From Phytophthora quininea (lineage: Eukaryota; Oomycota; Peronosporomycetes; Peronosporales; Peronosporaceae): DNA of 64,000 nt. The notes under the pieces were generated by a model. The model made no database searches. It was not told the DNA's origin and saw only the letters and a program-made list of their open reading frames with translations. Positions 41,986 to 52,478 of the stretch are shown here, one piece after another. The position numbers and the translations under genes are program-made. The DNA lies in the NCBI GenBank assembly GCA_011947345.1, contig JAAVTG010000044.1, forward strand, positions 248,001 to 312,000. Reading direction: 5' to 3'. The first letter of the stretch is position 1. Each line of letters starts with the position of its first letter.

Positions 41986-43819
41986 GCGGCGGCTGCGTCA
42001 GTCGGTGCCTTGTGTGTCTGCGTCAATTCGTCGTTTGCGTCAGAGCTTATCTGTTTGCTCAAAGAAAAACTACGTTATGAAGAATAACAACGCGATGCGA
42101 CGCTTTGCCGTACACTTTTCGGGGCGAGCTGGAGTCACCGGCGACAGCACTCACCGGGATTGATCGACGTGAGCTTGCAAATGGCGATGTCTGAGTACAT
42201 TAGACGACATAGCCTGTCGTTCGAAACCACGGTAGCGTTGTGGCAAGGACAGACGTCGACAGACCCACGTCCGAATAAAGCAATTAATGTTGCAGCTCTC
42301 GGCCGCCTACTGACCGATTACCCTCTGCGAGATCACGTCCTCCAAGCTGCTACATGGGGTGTGGATCATGAGTTCAGGACCTCGTGGGATGTTAACGAAG
42401 GCTGCGAGGTGAAGAATCACACATCGGCGCTGGCACTTCGAAACCCGTTATACTCGAGCATAGGGGCGGGTCAGGCTGCCCGTGCATACCTCGTCGTGGA
42501 TGAAGACATACTGCGTACGTGGGGTGGTTTTCACGTGAGCCCATTCGGTTGCGTTCCCAAGGGCGACGCCGACCCTCGACAAGAAGCCCGCGTTATTCAT
42601 GACTTATCTCATCCGTCCGGGAAATCCACGAACGATCGGACGGATCGGCTCCAATTACCTCTCGTACACTACAAACCTGTAGCGGAACTCGCTCGACGAA
42701 TCGAGTTCCTCGCCCAGTCGAAACCAGCTGCAGATATATACATCATGAAAGGAGACGTGAAGAGCGCCTTCAAGAATGTTCATGCCAGCCCTAGAGTCAG
42801 CCGCTATTTTGCAGGAAAGCTGCCGGAGACTCGCGCCGCTGTCATCGACCTTGCTTTACCTTTTGGGTGGACCGGTTCCCCTGCTGAATATTCGGCCTTT
42901 GGCGCAGCGATTTCACATCTGGTACATCGAGAGAGCCCGCAGTCATTGCAGCCAGATGACGACGACCATGACCCATTTTTTGGGTATGAATGGGTCGATG
43001 ATCATGTTTTGATTGAGATCAAGACCGGTCAACGACTCGACTTAGCCGAAACCGCGCTACGCTTAGCGATGGTAGCTGTCCTCGGGCCTCGCGCCATTAA
43101 TGAGTCGAAGTTCACTTCGTGGAGCACGCACTGCAAGGTGCTCGGCTTGCTTTGGGACACAACACGACGCACGGTGTCGATCCCGGTCAACAAAATTCAG
43201 AAAGCGCGCGACTGTGTCGGAGGCATCCTCGCCGATAGCAGCGCTACCAAGACGCGACTACGTCAAGTGCTTGGGACCCTTCGCCATGTTTGCTCGTGCA
43301 TCCCGCCTGCTCGCGCATTCTACCAGAGACTACATTGTTTCGAGTGCAACATCCGTGGCCATGCTCGCGTGCGTCTGCCACGAGGTGCTAGACTGGATTT
43401 GTTGTGGTTCGACTATATTCTGGCTCACGGACGGCTTTCAGGCATTCCAACCAGTATGTTTGTTGGTCAAGCTGCGCCTCTGGCGCACCTTTATGGATGC
43501 TAGTGCTCAGGTTCTTTGCGTGCTGCATCTGTCCACAAAGCACTACATAAGAGTGAAATTCGACGAGGAGGAGCGGCGTCTCATTGCTGCGAGCGAACAC
43601 GAAAATGGATTTTCCATCAATGTTCGCGAACAGCTTAGCGCTGCTTTCGCCGTGCTCATGTGGGGTTCTAGTTGGAGTAACCTCGACGACGCACACCCAA
43701 TCATCGTTCGATGTTGGCTGGATAACTCGTCTGCGGTGTCCTGGTGCAATCGACTTTCCAGTCCCAACAAGTATGCCCAAGAGTTAAATCGCGTTATCGG
43801 TACCTGTGAAGCGGGATTT

Positions 43820-44864
43820 CAGGGATCGGAAGAAAAAAAAATTGGCTTTATTACATTGCAAAAATTGTTCTCCACAATATTGATTGTGGCGACCTCGTCC
43901 AATATTGTCAGGATCGTAATGACAGCTAGCAACTTCTACTGGTAGCTAATCGTACTCTTCAGCCTCTACTTTGCTATCTTCTCATGCTACCCTCTCTGAC
44001 TACTTAATCCTCAAGGAGAGGATTGACTCGAGCGTCTCCGCACTCATTCGCTTCCGCATATATCCAAGCATGTACTTCACTGCAGAGAACAGTCGTTCCA
44101 CCTCGACGGAGGTAGCTGGAAGCCAAGCCAAATCGATGTATTTCGAGCGTTCTTCCTCTCTGGACTTGGATCTCTCTTCAATAGCTGCTTTGACTTCCCC
44201 GGGAGTCTGATGGTAGGCGCGACTGCTGCCTCGTTTCGCCGTAACACCACTCGGACTTGCAGGCCTTGGTGAACGAACACTAGAGGCTTTGGTGCGCTTC
44301 TTCTTTGAAGTGCCTGGGCGGGTCGATTTAAATTTTCTGTGTTTGCGCTTAGTGCTGGGCTCTGCGGAGACACAAGCGCTACCTGGATTAATCGATTCCT
44401 CTCCTGTGGAGAGCAAAAGCCGATGGATAGTGCTGGTTTCTTCTGGAGGCTTGGAGAGCAAACGCCGAGCTGACCGACATCGTTGGTAGAACAGGCTTGC
44501 GCGGAGTGATTCGAGACGAGACTGCCTACGATAGTAGCGTGGTTAGCGGCGGTGTTCGATGCGGGGCTGTCGTGGAGGTTGAGCAACGGCAGTGTGGATT
44601 CAAAAGTGTGAGCTGGAGTTCGCCGAGGTCTAGCAAAAACCTCGCTCGTGCTCTCCCACTTCCTCATTCCTCGAGACCGCAGACGTGGTTATTTATGCCT
44701 CTGCCAACTCGTCGAACAAGGCCTCGCAGACACTTCAACGACAAGATACACAATAAGATCGATGCATTGCAATTGTTTTCCCAAGAAATTGACATTGTTC
44801 CAATATTGTTTGTGCCAAGCGTCTCGGCAACAATCCATATACAATGGATATTGTCCGATGCCTG
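43820..44864 (-). mobile_element. Non-autonomous hAT element with TIRs and target-site duplication
   Basis: Left end CAGGGATCGG and right end CCGATGCCTG are inverted repeats with one mismatch. The direct repeat GCGGGATTT (43811-43819 and 44865-44873), of 8-9 bp as for hAT elements, flanks the unit. Removing the unit restores the RNase H reading of element 1. The element is 1,045 bp and encodes only a hAT dimerisation-type protein on the minus strand. Confidence 0.9.
44000..44461 (-). CDS. hAT C-terminal dimerisation-domain protein, truncated
   Basis: 153-codon frame. The first 100 residues are Ser/Lys/Arg-rich and disordered. The last 40 contain WLPATSVEVERLFSAVKYML and RMSAETLESILSLR, the classic hATC signature of hAT transposases. 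The catalytic RNase H-like domain is absent, so it cannot catalyse transposition alone. It could still be a competitive inhibitor or a relic. Confidence 0.85.
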   Translation of the reverse strand: MLSKPPEETSTIHRLLLSTGEESINPGSACVSAEPSTKRKHRKFKSTRPGTSKKKRTKASSVRSPRPASPSGVTAKRGSSRAYHQTPGEVKAAIEERSKSREEERSKYIDLAWLPATSVEVERLFSAVKYMLGYMRKRMSAETLESILSLRIK

Positions 44865-44968
44865 GCGGGATTTAATATCGCGCTACAAGCGAGTCATCTT
44901 CCTGGAGCATTGAACCGGATGGCCGATGCTGGGTCTCGTGCATGGACGGCCGGAACTAACAACATGCA

Positions 44969-45091
44969 TTTTCCTTGGCGGCACGACTTGGAGTGCACTT
45001 CGTTGTAAACAGTGTTGGGGAAAATAAGCAGCTTTATTGATCGTCATTGAGTGACCAGGATGTGCCACGCCGAGAGAGCGGCGTGAGCCCC
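44969..45091 (-). repeat. Terminal block B of element 2
   Basis: Near-identical to 38294-38414. It overlaps the last codons of the recombinase frame (SRRGTSWSLNDDQ). Confidence 0.85.
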
Positions 45092-46192
45092 AAATGCACA
45101 TCATGGGACACTCGGTGATTCAATGCGACTGCTTTTGGTGCCATTAGCGTGGCAAGTGGAGCACCAGCTGCACTCGAATAATGAGTGTACCGCTGGAATG
45201 TGTCTGACGACCATCTCCCATGCAGCTTGATGGTAGTCGAATCGGTGCCAGCAGCGATCAATGATGTTGCTCCCCACTTCGTAGCGAATGGCACGAATAA
45301 TGTGCCGGATAATTGCCCGCGGCGGAGGCAGCGTACTTGATCACCTGGGCCAGCTCGTCTGCATGCAGCATTCTTCGTTTGTTGAACGAGCATATCGGGT
45401 CCGTGGCGAGTAGATTTGCTTGTTGAGCATGTTCTAGCAAAATCACCGCGGCTTGTACGGGGCAGATGCAAGGGTGTCCTGACCGCAGTAGGGATCGCGT
45501 TGAGCCGCGTCCGCTCTGATCTGTTTTGCTACCTCGTAGCGTGATCTGGACCATGACCGCGTCACCGGCGCGGTATGCAACTGCTCCCTTGCTGTCAAAC
45601 ACTTCCACATCTTGCACTTGTAGGGCGTATCGGTGATGCCCACCTTTGACACTCAGAAATTCGGAGCTTCTCAACAGAAAGTAGTAGCCCAGCACCGCAG
45701 CCCCAAGATAGAGGCGGTGCTGGGCGTTGTCGAACTTGATGTGCTGACTGATCCATTCGAGCATTCTTGGCGTGACGGGTGCTTTTGGTCGTGGAGCCTC
45801 ACCAAGTCTACGCATACCGGCGATGGCTGCGGTGTGGCTGGCGTTGAGCTGGGAGTGAATCTGGCAAACACTCGGTGGAACCACTTGATGTGACTGATTT
45901 TGCCTTGAATGTATCCTGTCGACATTGGACTGGTATCGTCGCTGGGGCTCCACATGTGGATTGCAAAGAGAGCCATTTGAAGAGACTGTTGATGCGGAGA
46001 TTCGCTGGGTAACCATGGAGAGTGCCCGATGCTTGCGCTGAACCTGCGCCGCTGAGTCCACGTTGTCTGATACTGTCGACGAGAGGTATCGGTGATGGAG
46101 CGGACTTGAAGGGTGAGCAATCGCCGTTGTAAATTTTCCTGAAGTGCTGAGGGACGAAGACCTGCGTCCACGAGGCTGTTAGTCGTCTCCAC
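45034..46192 (-). CDS. Tyrosine recombinase of element 2 (frame breaks)
   Basis: The N-terminal SAM-like core-binding part (RRQYQTTWTQRRRF, LQMALFAIHMW) is followed by the catalytic domain: LGYYFLLRSSEFLS, Arg in TLRGSKTDQ, CHSLRSGG (HxxR), KLHGRWSSD and the nucleophile Tyr in FQRYTHY. Frame changes near 45850 and at the C4 run 45272-45275 (plus strand) break it; the latter is a single-base loss between CHSLRSG and GATSLIA. It integrates circular cDNA without target-site duplication, as known for YR retroelements. Its first codons overlap the RNase H end in another frame. Confidence 0.85.
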
Positions 46193-46287
46193 TCAGCAAG
46201 TTTTTCCTTGTTAGTCCATGCACGTGAGCCCAGATCTGCGATGGTATTGCTTGCACCCGCAATATGTGAAGCTGATAGTCGAATGTC

Positions 46288-48051
46288 CTACATAGTTTCG
46301 GCCGCACCGATTACCCGATTCATTTCTTGTGCGTGCTCATTGACACTGTGTAGTTTGTTGCACCAAGTGACTGCTGCTTTGTTATCAATCCAAGCACGTA
46401 CGTGTGTCAGGGTGTAGCGCTTGTCGTGTTTCCAGCGTGCACCCCATAACAAAACGGCGAACGTGGTGCTCAGTTGTTCCCAGGCGTTGATGCTGAATCT
46501 GCCGCTCTTGATCAACGCGTGTTCCTCATCGTCGAACCGAACCCGAATAAACTCGCGTGCCACCGGGTACAATACGCAGAGACCTTCGTCGCTCGCGTCC
46601 ATATATATTTCTACCGATGGATCCGGTAATGCTGAAAAGAACGACAAAGGAATACTTCGAAGACGCCCGTAAGTCACAATCGACTCGAACCAAGCGAGGT
46701 CAGCCTTGACTTCTGGTGGCAGCTCCACTTTGCTATATCGAGGTGCTCGTCTCCATAGCATAATGGTCCGTTGAAAGAATGGTTTTCCAGCACGGATGCA
46801 GGTGCACACGTGTCGAAGGCTACCCAGTAGCTTCTCTAGTTCGGCGCGAGAAGTAGTCTCTTTCTGTTTCAGCGTTCGAATCCGGTGTAAGGCTTTCTCA
46901 ATCTTCGGTTCAGGCATCGAGACTGTCCGCTTCTTCGTGTTCCATTCAAGCCCGAGCGCGACAAGCTTTTCGCTCCACGCAGTAAATTTCTTGTGGTTGA
47001 TCGATCGTGGCCCGAGGATAGCCATCATGGCTAGTCGTAACGCAGCGCTGGAGGCATCCAGTCGTCCGATGGTGTCCGGTTCTACCAGCACGTAGTCATC
47101 GACCCAGTCATGACAGAAGAACGCATCATCGTCTGAACTAGCTCGGTCCAGGGTACTTGGACTTTCACGGCGAACGCGAAATGTAATTGCCCCGCCAAAG
47201 CGACCATAATAGGCCGGCGATCCGGTCCAGCCAAACGGAAGTGACAGGTCCATCACAACCAGGTCGTGTTCAGGGACTTGGACGGCAAACATCAGACTAG
47301 TATCCTGGTGTACAGGTACCAGCCGAAATGCCGATTTCACGTCGCCCTTCATGAGGCATAATTTCACTCCTGGAAATTGTTGATGCAGCTCCAAAATGCG
47401 CTTAGCGATCGCGTCGACGTGGCTGTACGAGAGTTCTGGTATCTTGGCTTGGTCTGACCGGTCGTTTGTCGACTCACCATGGGGATACGACAGGTCGTGT
47501 ATGACACGAGCCTCAATATTCGGGTCGACACCCGCTTTTGGTACACACCCGAACGGGCTCAAATGTGACAGCTTCCTTGTTGACGACAAGATATGAACCA
47601 TTGGCTTCCTTCGGCGATGCTTCGTAACAGCGCAGTTTTCCACTCGCGTGCTGATCGATAATTTTTTTTTGGGGGCAGCAGTTGACGCAGGATTCGATGG
47701 TCCCGGTTTGAACAAGTGATACACTCCATCTTGTACGATGCGGATTACATCTTCTGTGTGCTCGTACCCATGTAGCAGCCAGGACAAGTGTTCTGGATCC
47801 AGAGCTTTATTCGGCCGCGTGTCACGCGTTGTTTGACCGCGCCATTGCCGTATTACATCCGTTGGAGATGATTTGGTCTGCACAATAAATTCCGATAGCG
47901 TAAGCACGCAGTTGTAGTCGATTGGGTCTTCGTTTTGTCGTGTCATTGCGCAAGATGATTTGGACTGGGATTTCCACTGAACTGCGTCGAAAAGTTTTAC
48001 GCGCGACTTCAAAATGCTCGTTTCCGCTTCTTGAAGACGCTTCTCCAACAT
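46288..48051 (-). CDS. Reverse transcriptase/RNase H of element 2
   Basis: 587 codons in one frame. RT motifs: RPNKALDPEHL, SPFGCVPKAG, VIHDLSYPHGESTNDR, LMKGDVKSAFR, LPFGWTGSPAYY, and WVDDYVLVE with the catalytic Asp pair. The thumb-like region LLGSLRHVCTCIRAGKPF precedes RNase H (IYMDASDEGLCVLYP, INAWEQLSTTFAVLLWG, WIDNKAAVTWCNKLH). An in-frame TAG after GAAETM cuts off the last RNase H block (SHIAGASNTIAD), which continues in frame beyond it. The RT is closest to DIRS/Ngaro types. Confidence 0.92.
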   Translation of the reverse strand: MLEKRLQEAETSILKSRVKLFDAVQWKSQSKSSCAMTRQNEDPIDYNCVLTLSEFIVQTKSSPTDVIRQWRGQTTRDTRPNKALDPEHLSWLLHGYEHTEDVIRIVQDGVYHLFKPGPSNPASTAAPKKKLSISTRVENCAVTKHRRRKPMVHILSSTRKLSHLSPFGCVPKAGVDPNIEARVIHDLSYPHGESTNDRSDQAKIPELSYSHVDAIAKRILELHQQFPGVKLCLMKGDVKSAFRLVPVHQDTSLMFAVQVPEHDLVVMDLSLPFGWTGSPAYYGRFGGAITFRVRRESPSTLDRASSDDDAFFCHDWVDDYVLVEPDTIGRLDASSAALRLAMMAILGPRSINHKKFTAWSEKLVALGLEWNTKKRTVSMPEPKIEKALHRIRTLKQKETTSRAELEKLLGSLRHVCTCIRAGKPFFQRTIMLWRRAPRYSKVELPPEVKADLAWFESIVTYGRLRSIPLSFFSALPDPSVEIYMDASDEGLCVLYPVAREFIRVRFDDEEHALIKSGRFSINAWEQLSTTFAVLLWGARWKHDKRYTLTHVRAWIDNKAAVTWCNKLHSVNEHAQEMNRVIGAAETM

Positions 48052-48129
48052 AATTCGAACCTGTTCGACCGCTTCACTTGTGATTGCAAGTTTGGCGAGC
48101 TGACGCTGTTGTAGCTTGGGTGCCGCTAG

Positions 48130-50232
48130 TCAAAGTGATGTTGGTGGAACTCGCGATCCACGATATCTCTTACATACGAATGCATGCACAATGGGCGGAA
48201 GTGATGAGACTTCAAAGTGTTCCAGGTACGAGCGAACGCACTGACCACGCTTTGATGATGGGCAGCCTTGAGTCGAAATGTACTGCAAGCAGAGTTGGTT
48301 GCCGTTTTGCCTAGGAATCTCCGCGCTCACGTCTGCCGGAACAGGATGGCCTTTCCGACCAGCAGAAACTGTTGTCATAGTCTCCATTCTTGGGTTCGGG
48401 GGAATGACCGTGCTGATTGCAATATAGACGGCCGTGCTGATGAGATCCCGTTGCCCCGTGATAGTTTAAACAGCAAACTGCTGAGCTCGGAGTCTTGGAA
48501 TGTGAACCGAGCTCAAACTTGGTGGTTCCATGTAACAGGTCCATCTGCACCGCACGCCGAAATGCTCCAAATATCTTGCTGCACCAAAATGCAATAGCCT
48601 TGACTTCAACTGGAGACCACGGATCAAAGTCGATCAAACTTTCGACAAACGACGACGCTGCAGACACGATAGCGCGGGATGATTGCGAAAAGAACTCGTC
48701 TCCAAAGGCAGTCAGCGCAGATATCGCCGACACCAAATGCAGCCGTGTCGGGTTCTTTGGAGTCGCTGGCAGGTTAATCTTGTTGGAGTAGTTGCTTAAA
48801 TTTACGCTGTGCGAATTCGACAGCTCAAATTGGGCGTCCAGGTCGAACCGGATAAGGTGCAGAATCGACAGCTCTCCTGGCCCGAAAGAGTACAGACGGC
48901 GCATAATTGCAGGGTGCGGCATGAATCTCGTCGCGTCTGAGGCTCGTGCGTGATCAATAAACACCATGGGGTCATCCTTACCTTCGTGATTAGCTGATGT
49001 GATAGCGCGATGTACTGCTGCTTGCGTCGCCGAGGGTTGAAAACGCTGGCGATTACCACCTCTTCCTTCCGGGATCAGGTCCGAAATAGCCGAATTCCGA
49101 ACCGCTCCATCTTGACGTTGTCGTACTGGCAAAGGTCCCGCTACTGGTTGACTTTCGGTGTTCTGATGGCCTTGCGCGTAGGCCGTCCGCTGCCGTTTCG
49201 ATGTGCGCTCAAGCTGGTCAACGTAGTCCCGTAGCAAGTCTGGTTGGTCCGCTAGGGCTCTGAGAATAGCGTGAGCGGTCGGATGACCTAACTCACTGTC
49301 TTGGTTCGTCGCGGCTGGCGTCGCATCGGTCTCTCGACTGTTAATCTGAGCTGCGCTGGCCGACGCAAGTGTAGACAGAAGATCCTCGAAGCGATCGTCG
49401 CCTTCTCCCGTCTTATGGTCTGTCACGAAGCTTGTCGATCGTGGCGAGTCGTGACTTTGTGAGGTCAATGGGGGCTTGCTCTCGGATCGTCGCAAAAATG
49501 TTCACCAAGCTGAAGTCGTGGAGGCACCGTTTTTCCGCCGTCGATGTAGTACGCAAAGTCGACCACGTGTCCGACGCGGATCAAGCGCGTTACGCCAGTC
49601 CGTGGACACACCCACGCAATCCGGTCGGACGGTTTAGGGATTGATGAAGACGTAGCAATTCCCGTCAGTAGCTTGCGAATGTTTTTCGTTGCTCGCTGGC
49701 CGTTTTGACCGAGAAGTCGATCAAGGATGGCAGCATGCGCTTCTTCCACCTTCTCAGTAGAGTTGATCGATGGTAGTAATTGTGTCTTCCACAACAAGAA
49801 CGCGATGACAGGCGCAATCTCCGTCACTGCGTCGAGCGACACAGTCGTTTCTCCACCAGAAGTAGATAGGACAAACACGTCCCTGTCATAACCGGTGACT
49901 TGGCCATGGAGAAATGTGTTGTCTCGAATGGTGTATATGGCTCGCCGTAGCTTCCAACCCGGTCCATCAGCTGAGCTTTCCTCGGGTGGTACTTGTCGGT
50001 CGTCCACGAGCTCGCGTGGAATATTCACACGCCTGTGGGGCTCCCCATCAGCGCTTGGCAGAAGCTGAATGCGCGCTGATGAAGTCGACCCTCTCGACAC
50101 TACTTCAGCGTAGGTCGGTCCTTCTAAACCAACGTGAGGTAGGTCCTCCGGGAGAACTAGAAGCATTTGTCGCATAGCAGGTAGAGGGTGATGGGAACTT
50201 GAGGACGGCTTGTAGTGAACTGAGCGTGGCAA
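48130..50232 (-). CDS. Gag-like protein of element 2 with CCCH-type zinc knuckle (frame breaks)
   Basis: Three overlapping frames, 50232-49465, 49495-48311 and 48387-48130, give one protein: an N-terminal domain with YTIRDNTFLHGQVTGYDRDV and AAILDRLLGQNG, a disordered basic linker, a helical core (IMRRLYSFGPGELSILHLIRF), and a C-terminal CLQYISTQGCPSSKRGQC cluster (C-x8-C-x7-C then His). The same cluster occurs in element 3. The probable role is RNA packaging. Confidence 0.75.
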
Positions 50233-50544
50233 AATTGCAAGTGACTCCCAGTTGAGGATTCACAGGGCTCTTGGCGAGGCGATAGGTGATACTAAAGTCG
50301 CCGTCCTTGCACCTTCGGATAAGATCAGCCAGGTGGAGAACTTTGTGGCTCTGTTCACGACAGCTACGTCGCAGACCTCTCACCTTCGGACAGGATCAGC
50401 CAGGTGGAGAGTTGTGTGGTCGAGCTCGAGGTGAGTTCCATCGGATGTAGATCGGTCAGAAACTTCACCTGCTCGGTTTGTAAACTTCAAGCCATGCCGG
50501 CCAGAGGAAAAACCGCTCTTCCACTCATGCACAAAAGCCAGCAT
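50213..50544 (-). repeat. Terminal block A of element 2
   Basis: Matches 38434-38765 along its full 332 bp, with at most one or two differences seen by eye (for example AACTTCACC versus AACTTTACC). Internally it contains CACCTTCGGA(TAA/CAG)GATCAGCCAGGTGGAGA twice. The Gag ATG lies at its inner end. Confidence 0.88.
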
Positions 50545-51609
50545 ATGTGGACTAACCTCTCGTCATCTTGGCAGGAAACATCAATCCCGAACGCATTACG
50601 GAAAATCTACGAGCCGACATCATTAATCTTCAATACCGCTCCCTCGCCGACAACTCCCAGCGAGTATATGCCAGCTCGTGGAAACAATTGTACGAGTATC
50701 TAGCCTCGCGACGACTATCTCAATGGTTATCGTCAGACCGACAACTTCAATCCCTTCACCTTGTGGAGTACGCAATTCACTGCTGGCGCAACAGCGTTCC
50801 CGATCGCACACTCCGGGCCGCCTCCGTGCGAGCCAGGCTTAGCCATATCGCTTGGTATCATCGTGTCCACCAAGGCATCACACCTCAACTCCAGGCTGAC
50901 CACGACCTCGTTCTTGCGGGGATGCAACGGGCGAGCCCTCCCCACGCGGACAGCAACCCGTTACAATCAACATGCTCCGTAGCCTCAGCGCACATCTCGA
51001 CCTTCGAAGCCCAAGGCCCGCGTCATTTTGGGGGCTGCGTGCCTGGGGTATTTCTTCCTACTACGACGCCCAGAATTCCTGGCAGAGCGCACGACAAGAT
51101 ATCGGTACGCCCTCGAAGTCGGAGACGTTGAGGTAAAAGACAGCAACATGCGCAGCACACTCTCCATCAAGGAGGCGGTCGCCGTTACGGTGCACCTCCG
51201 AGCAAGCAAAAACGACCAAGCTGGGCAAGGAGCAACACGCACATTACACAAGTCAGGAGACAGCGTTGTATGCCCCGTGCTAGCCGCCATTATGCTGCTC
51301 CGAAATGCAGCTGTCCAACGGTTCTCGTCTACGACACCGATTAGCTCGTTCTCCCAGAACGACATGGCAACTGCGGCGCTCATGACCAGCGTACTCCGTG
51401 TTGCGGCGAAAAGTGTCGGCCAAGACAGCAGCAGAATATCATGCCATTCCTTGCGGGTGGGCGGCGCCACCGCGATGTTTGGTTGTGGTATCGATACCAC
51501 CGGAATCTAACTACACGGGCGCTGGAGATCGAGTGCGTACCTCCGCTACACGCGCATGACCGACGTTGAAACTACGACGTTGCTGAACGAATGGCCAGCA
51601 CCCATCTGA
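50545..51609 (+). pseudogene. Tyrosine recombinase of element 1
   Basis: The core-binding part (NSQRVYASSWKQLYEYL, SVRARLSHIAWYHRVHQG) is followed after a frame change near 51010 by the catalytic domain (LGYFFLLRRPEFL, VHLRASKNDQ, SCHSLRVGGATAMF, then LHGRWRSSAYLRYTRM with the Tyr). A TAA at 51508-51510 sits where a Lys precedes LHGRW in the relatives. It is separated from its RT by element 2. Confidence 0.82.
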
Positions 51610-52478
51610 CACCAACCTGCTTTCATGTGGGAGGCTCTCGCGCCTTCCAGCCCGTGAGCCAAGCTGATTAAGTCAATAAGATGATGGTGCTTTGCCCCCT
51701 AACGTTATCGCGCGGTGTTGGATCGACGAAACCTTCTTGTTTTTCTTCGTGGTTTTGCCGTGTTTGTGAAGACTTTCCTGCTCTAGACGTCCGATAATCT
51801 CCCGACCATGCGAGTGGATGTCGAACGGAGGGTGATCTCGGTATGCATTTGGCTGGCGCCAAGGCTACTGGGAAAGATATCGCGAGAGAGCTATCGCTGC
51901 AATCGGTTGAGTCGCATCTTGCTGGCGACGACAAAGAATGCACTAGGAATGCGATCCCACAATATGTTTGGGGTGCCGATCTGACCTTGAGCAGCTCTGG
52001 ACGGTACCGAGTATGGAATTGCGGCAATACTTGGTGAGCTTGGCGAGGAGCGTTTTATAATTTTTGCTGCGGTGTTCCTGGCGCGGATGCGAGAAACGAA
52101 CCCTGCATGGATGAAGATATTTTCTTCTTTTTATTAGTGGGGAAATGAGGCAAGGCTTGGGTTGATGTTGTCACTCAACGGATAAAAAATGATGCTCGTT
52201 ACGAACGCCATTGTCGAGACGTATGGACTTGTGTGCTAATTTCTGTTGTGCCGCCGCTGGGTTCATCAACTCAAGAAAGACGATGGAGACGAGGACCATC
52301 GCAGCAACGCCAATCTTGCTCTATTTACTTTCCTTTTGTATCTTAAACGGGTGCTGTTGATATTCTCTTCAGTCAGGTAGAACTGGACCCGATTAACTGA
52401 ATTGTCCGTCCACACAGACCTTACCATGGATATCGTCCGGCAGGCCTTGGTGGATGGCCGCAGCCTCCATTACTCAAA
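51610..52478. other. Right flank of element 1 and upstream region of the membrane-protein gene
   Basis: About 870 bp with no convincing gene. It should contain the undetermined right terminus of element 1 and the promoter of the gene at 52479. Confidence 0.35.

Larger units (their letters stand above)
42160..44967 (+). pseudogene. RT/RNase H of element 1, interrupted by a hAT insertion
   Basis: The 447-codon frame 42160-43503 contains HVSPFGCVPKGDADPRQEAR, VIHDLSHPSGKSTNDR, MKGDVKSAFKN (first catalytic Asp), LPFGWTGSPAEYSAFG and the catalytic YEWVDDHVLIE box, which replaces YxDD as in DIRS/Ngaro RTs. A frame change near 43490 leads to RNase H (YMDAS-like MDASAQVLCVL, NVREQLSAAFAVLMWG, WLDNSSAVSWCN). 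It is cut at 43819 by a hAT element and resumes at 44865 (FNIALQASHLPGALNRMADAGSRAW). Confidence 0.85.
44969..50544 (-). mobile_element. YR retroelement 2 (Ngaro/DIRS-like), reversed, inserted in element 1
   Basis: On the minus strand: a 332-bp terminal block A (50544-50213), Gag-like, RT/RNase H, tyrosine recombinase, and a 123-bp terminal block B (45091-44969). It lacks the extra A2-B2 pair expected of a full split-direct-repeat element, which would follow from recombination between B1 and B2. Both flanks are element 1 coding DNA. It carries at least one real nonsense codon (TAG at 46288-46290 inside RNase H). Confidence 0.85.
40250..51609 (+). mobile_element. YR retroelement 1 (Ngaro/DIRS-like), interrupted by a hAT element and by element 2
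   Basis: Its parts in order are a degenerate Gag-like region (40290-41985), RT/RNase H (42160 onward), and, after 5.6 kb of inserted element 2, the end of RNase H plus a tyrosine recombinase (50545-51609). The join across element 2 is supported because RAWTAGTNNM at 44940-44966 followed by WTNLSSSW at 50547 parallels the uninterrupted SRAWTEPHASRWTNFSSCW of element 3. The outer termini could not be defined by eye. It is decayed. Confidence 0.75.

Noticed and set aside
46860..46890. A GTTCGAATCC motif resembling a tRNA T-loop
   Set aside because: It lies inside the RT frame of element 2 and no acceptor or anticodon stems can be formed around it.
38294..50544. Element 2 as one full A1-ORFs-B1-A2-B2 element with a 6-kb insertion between B1 and A2
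   Set aside because: The flanks of the two parts belong to different host sequences (ankyrin gene 2 on one side, element 1 RNase H and recombinase on the other), so they are separate insertions.
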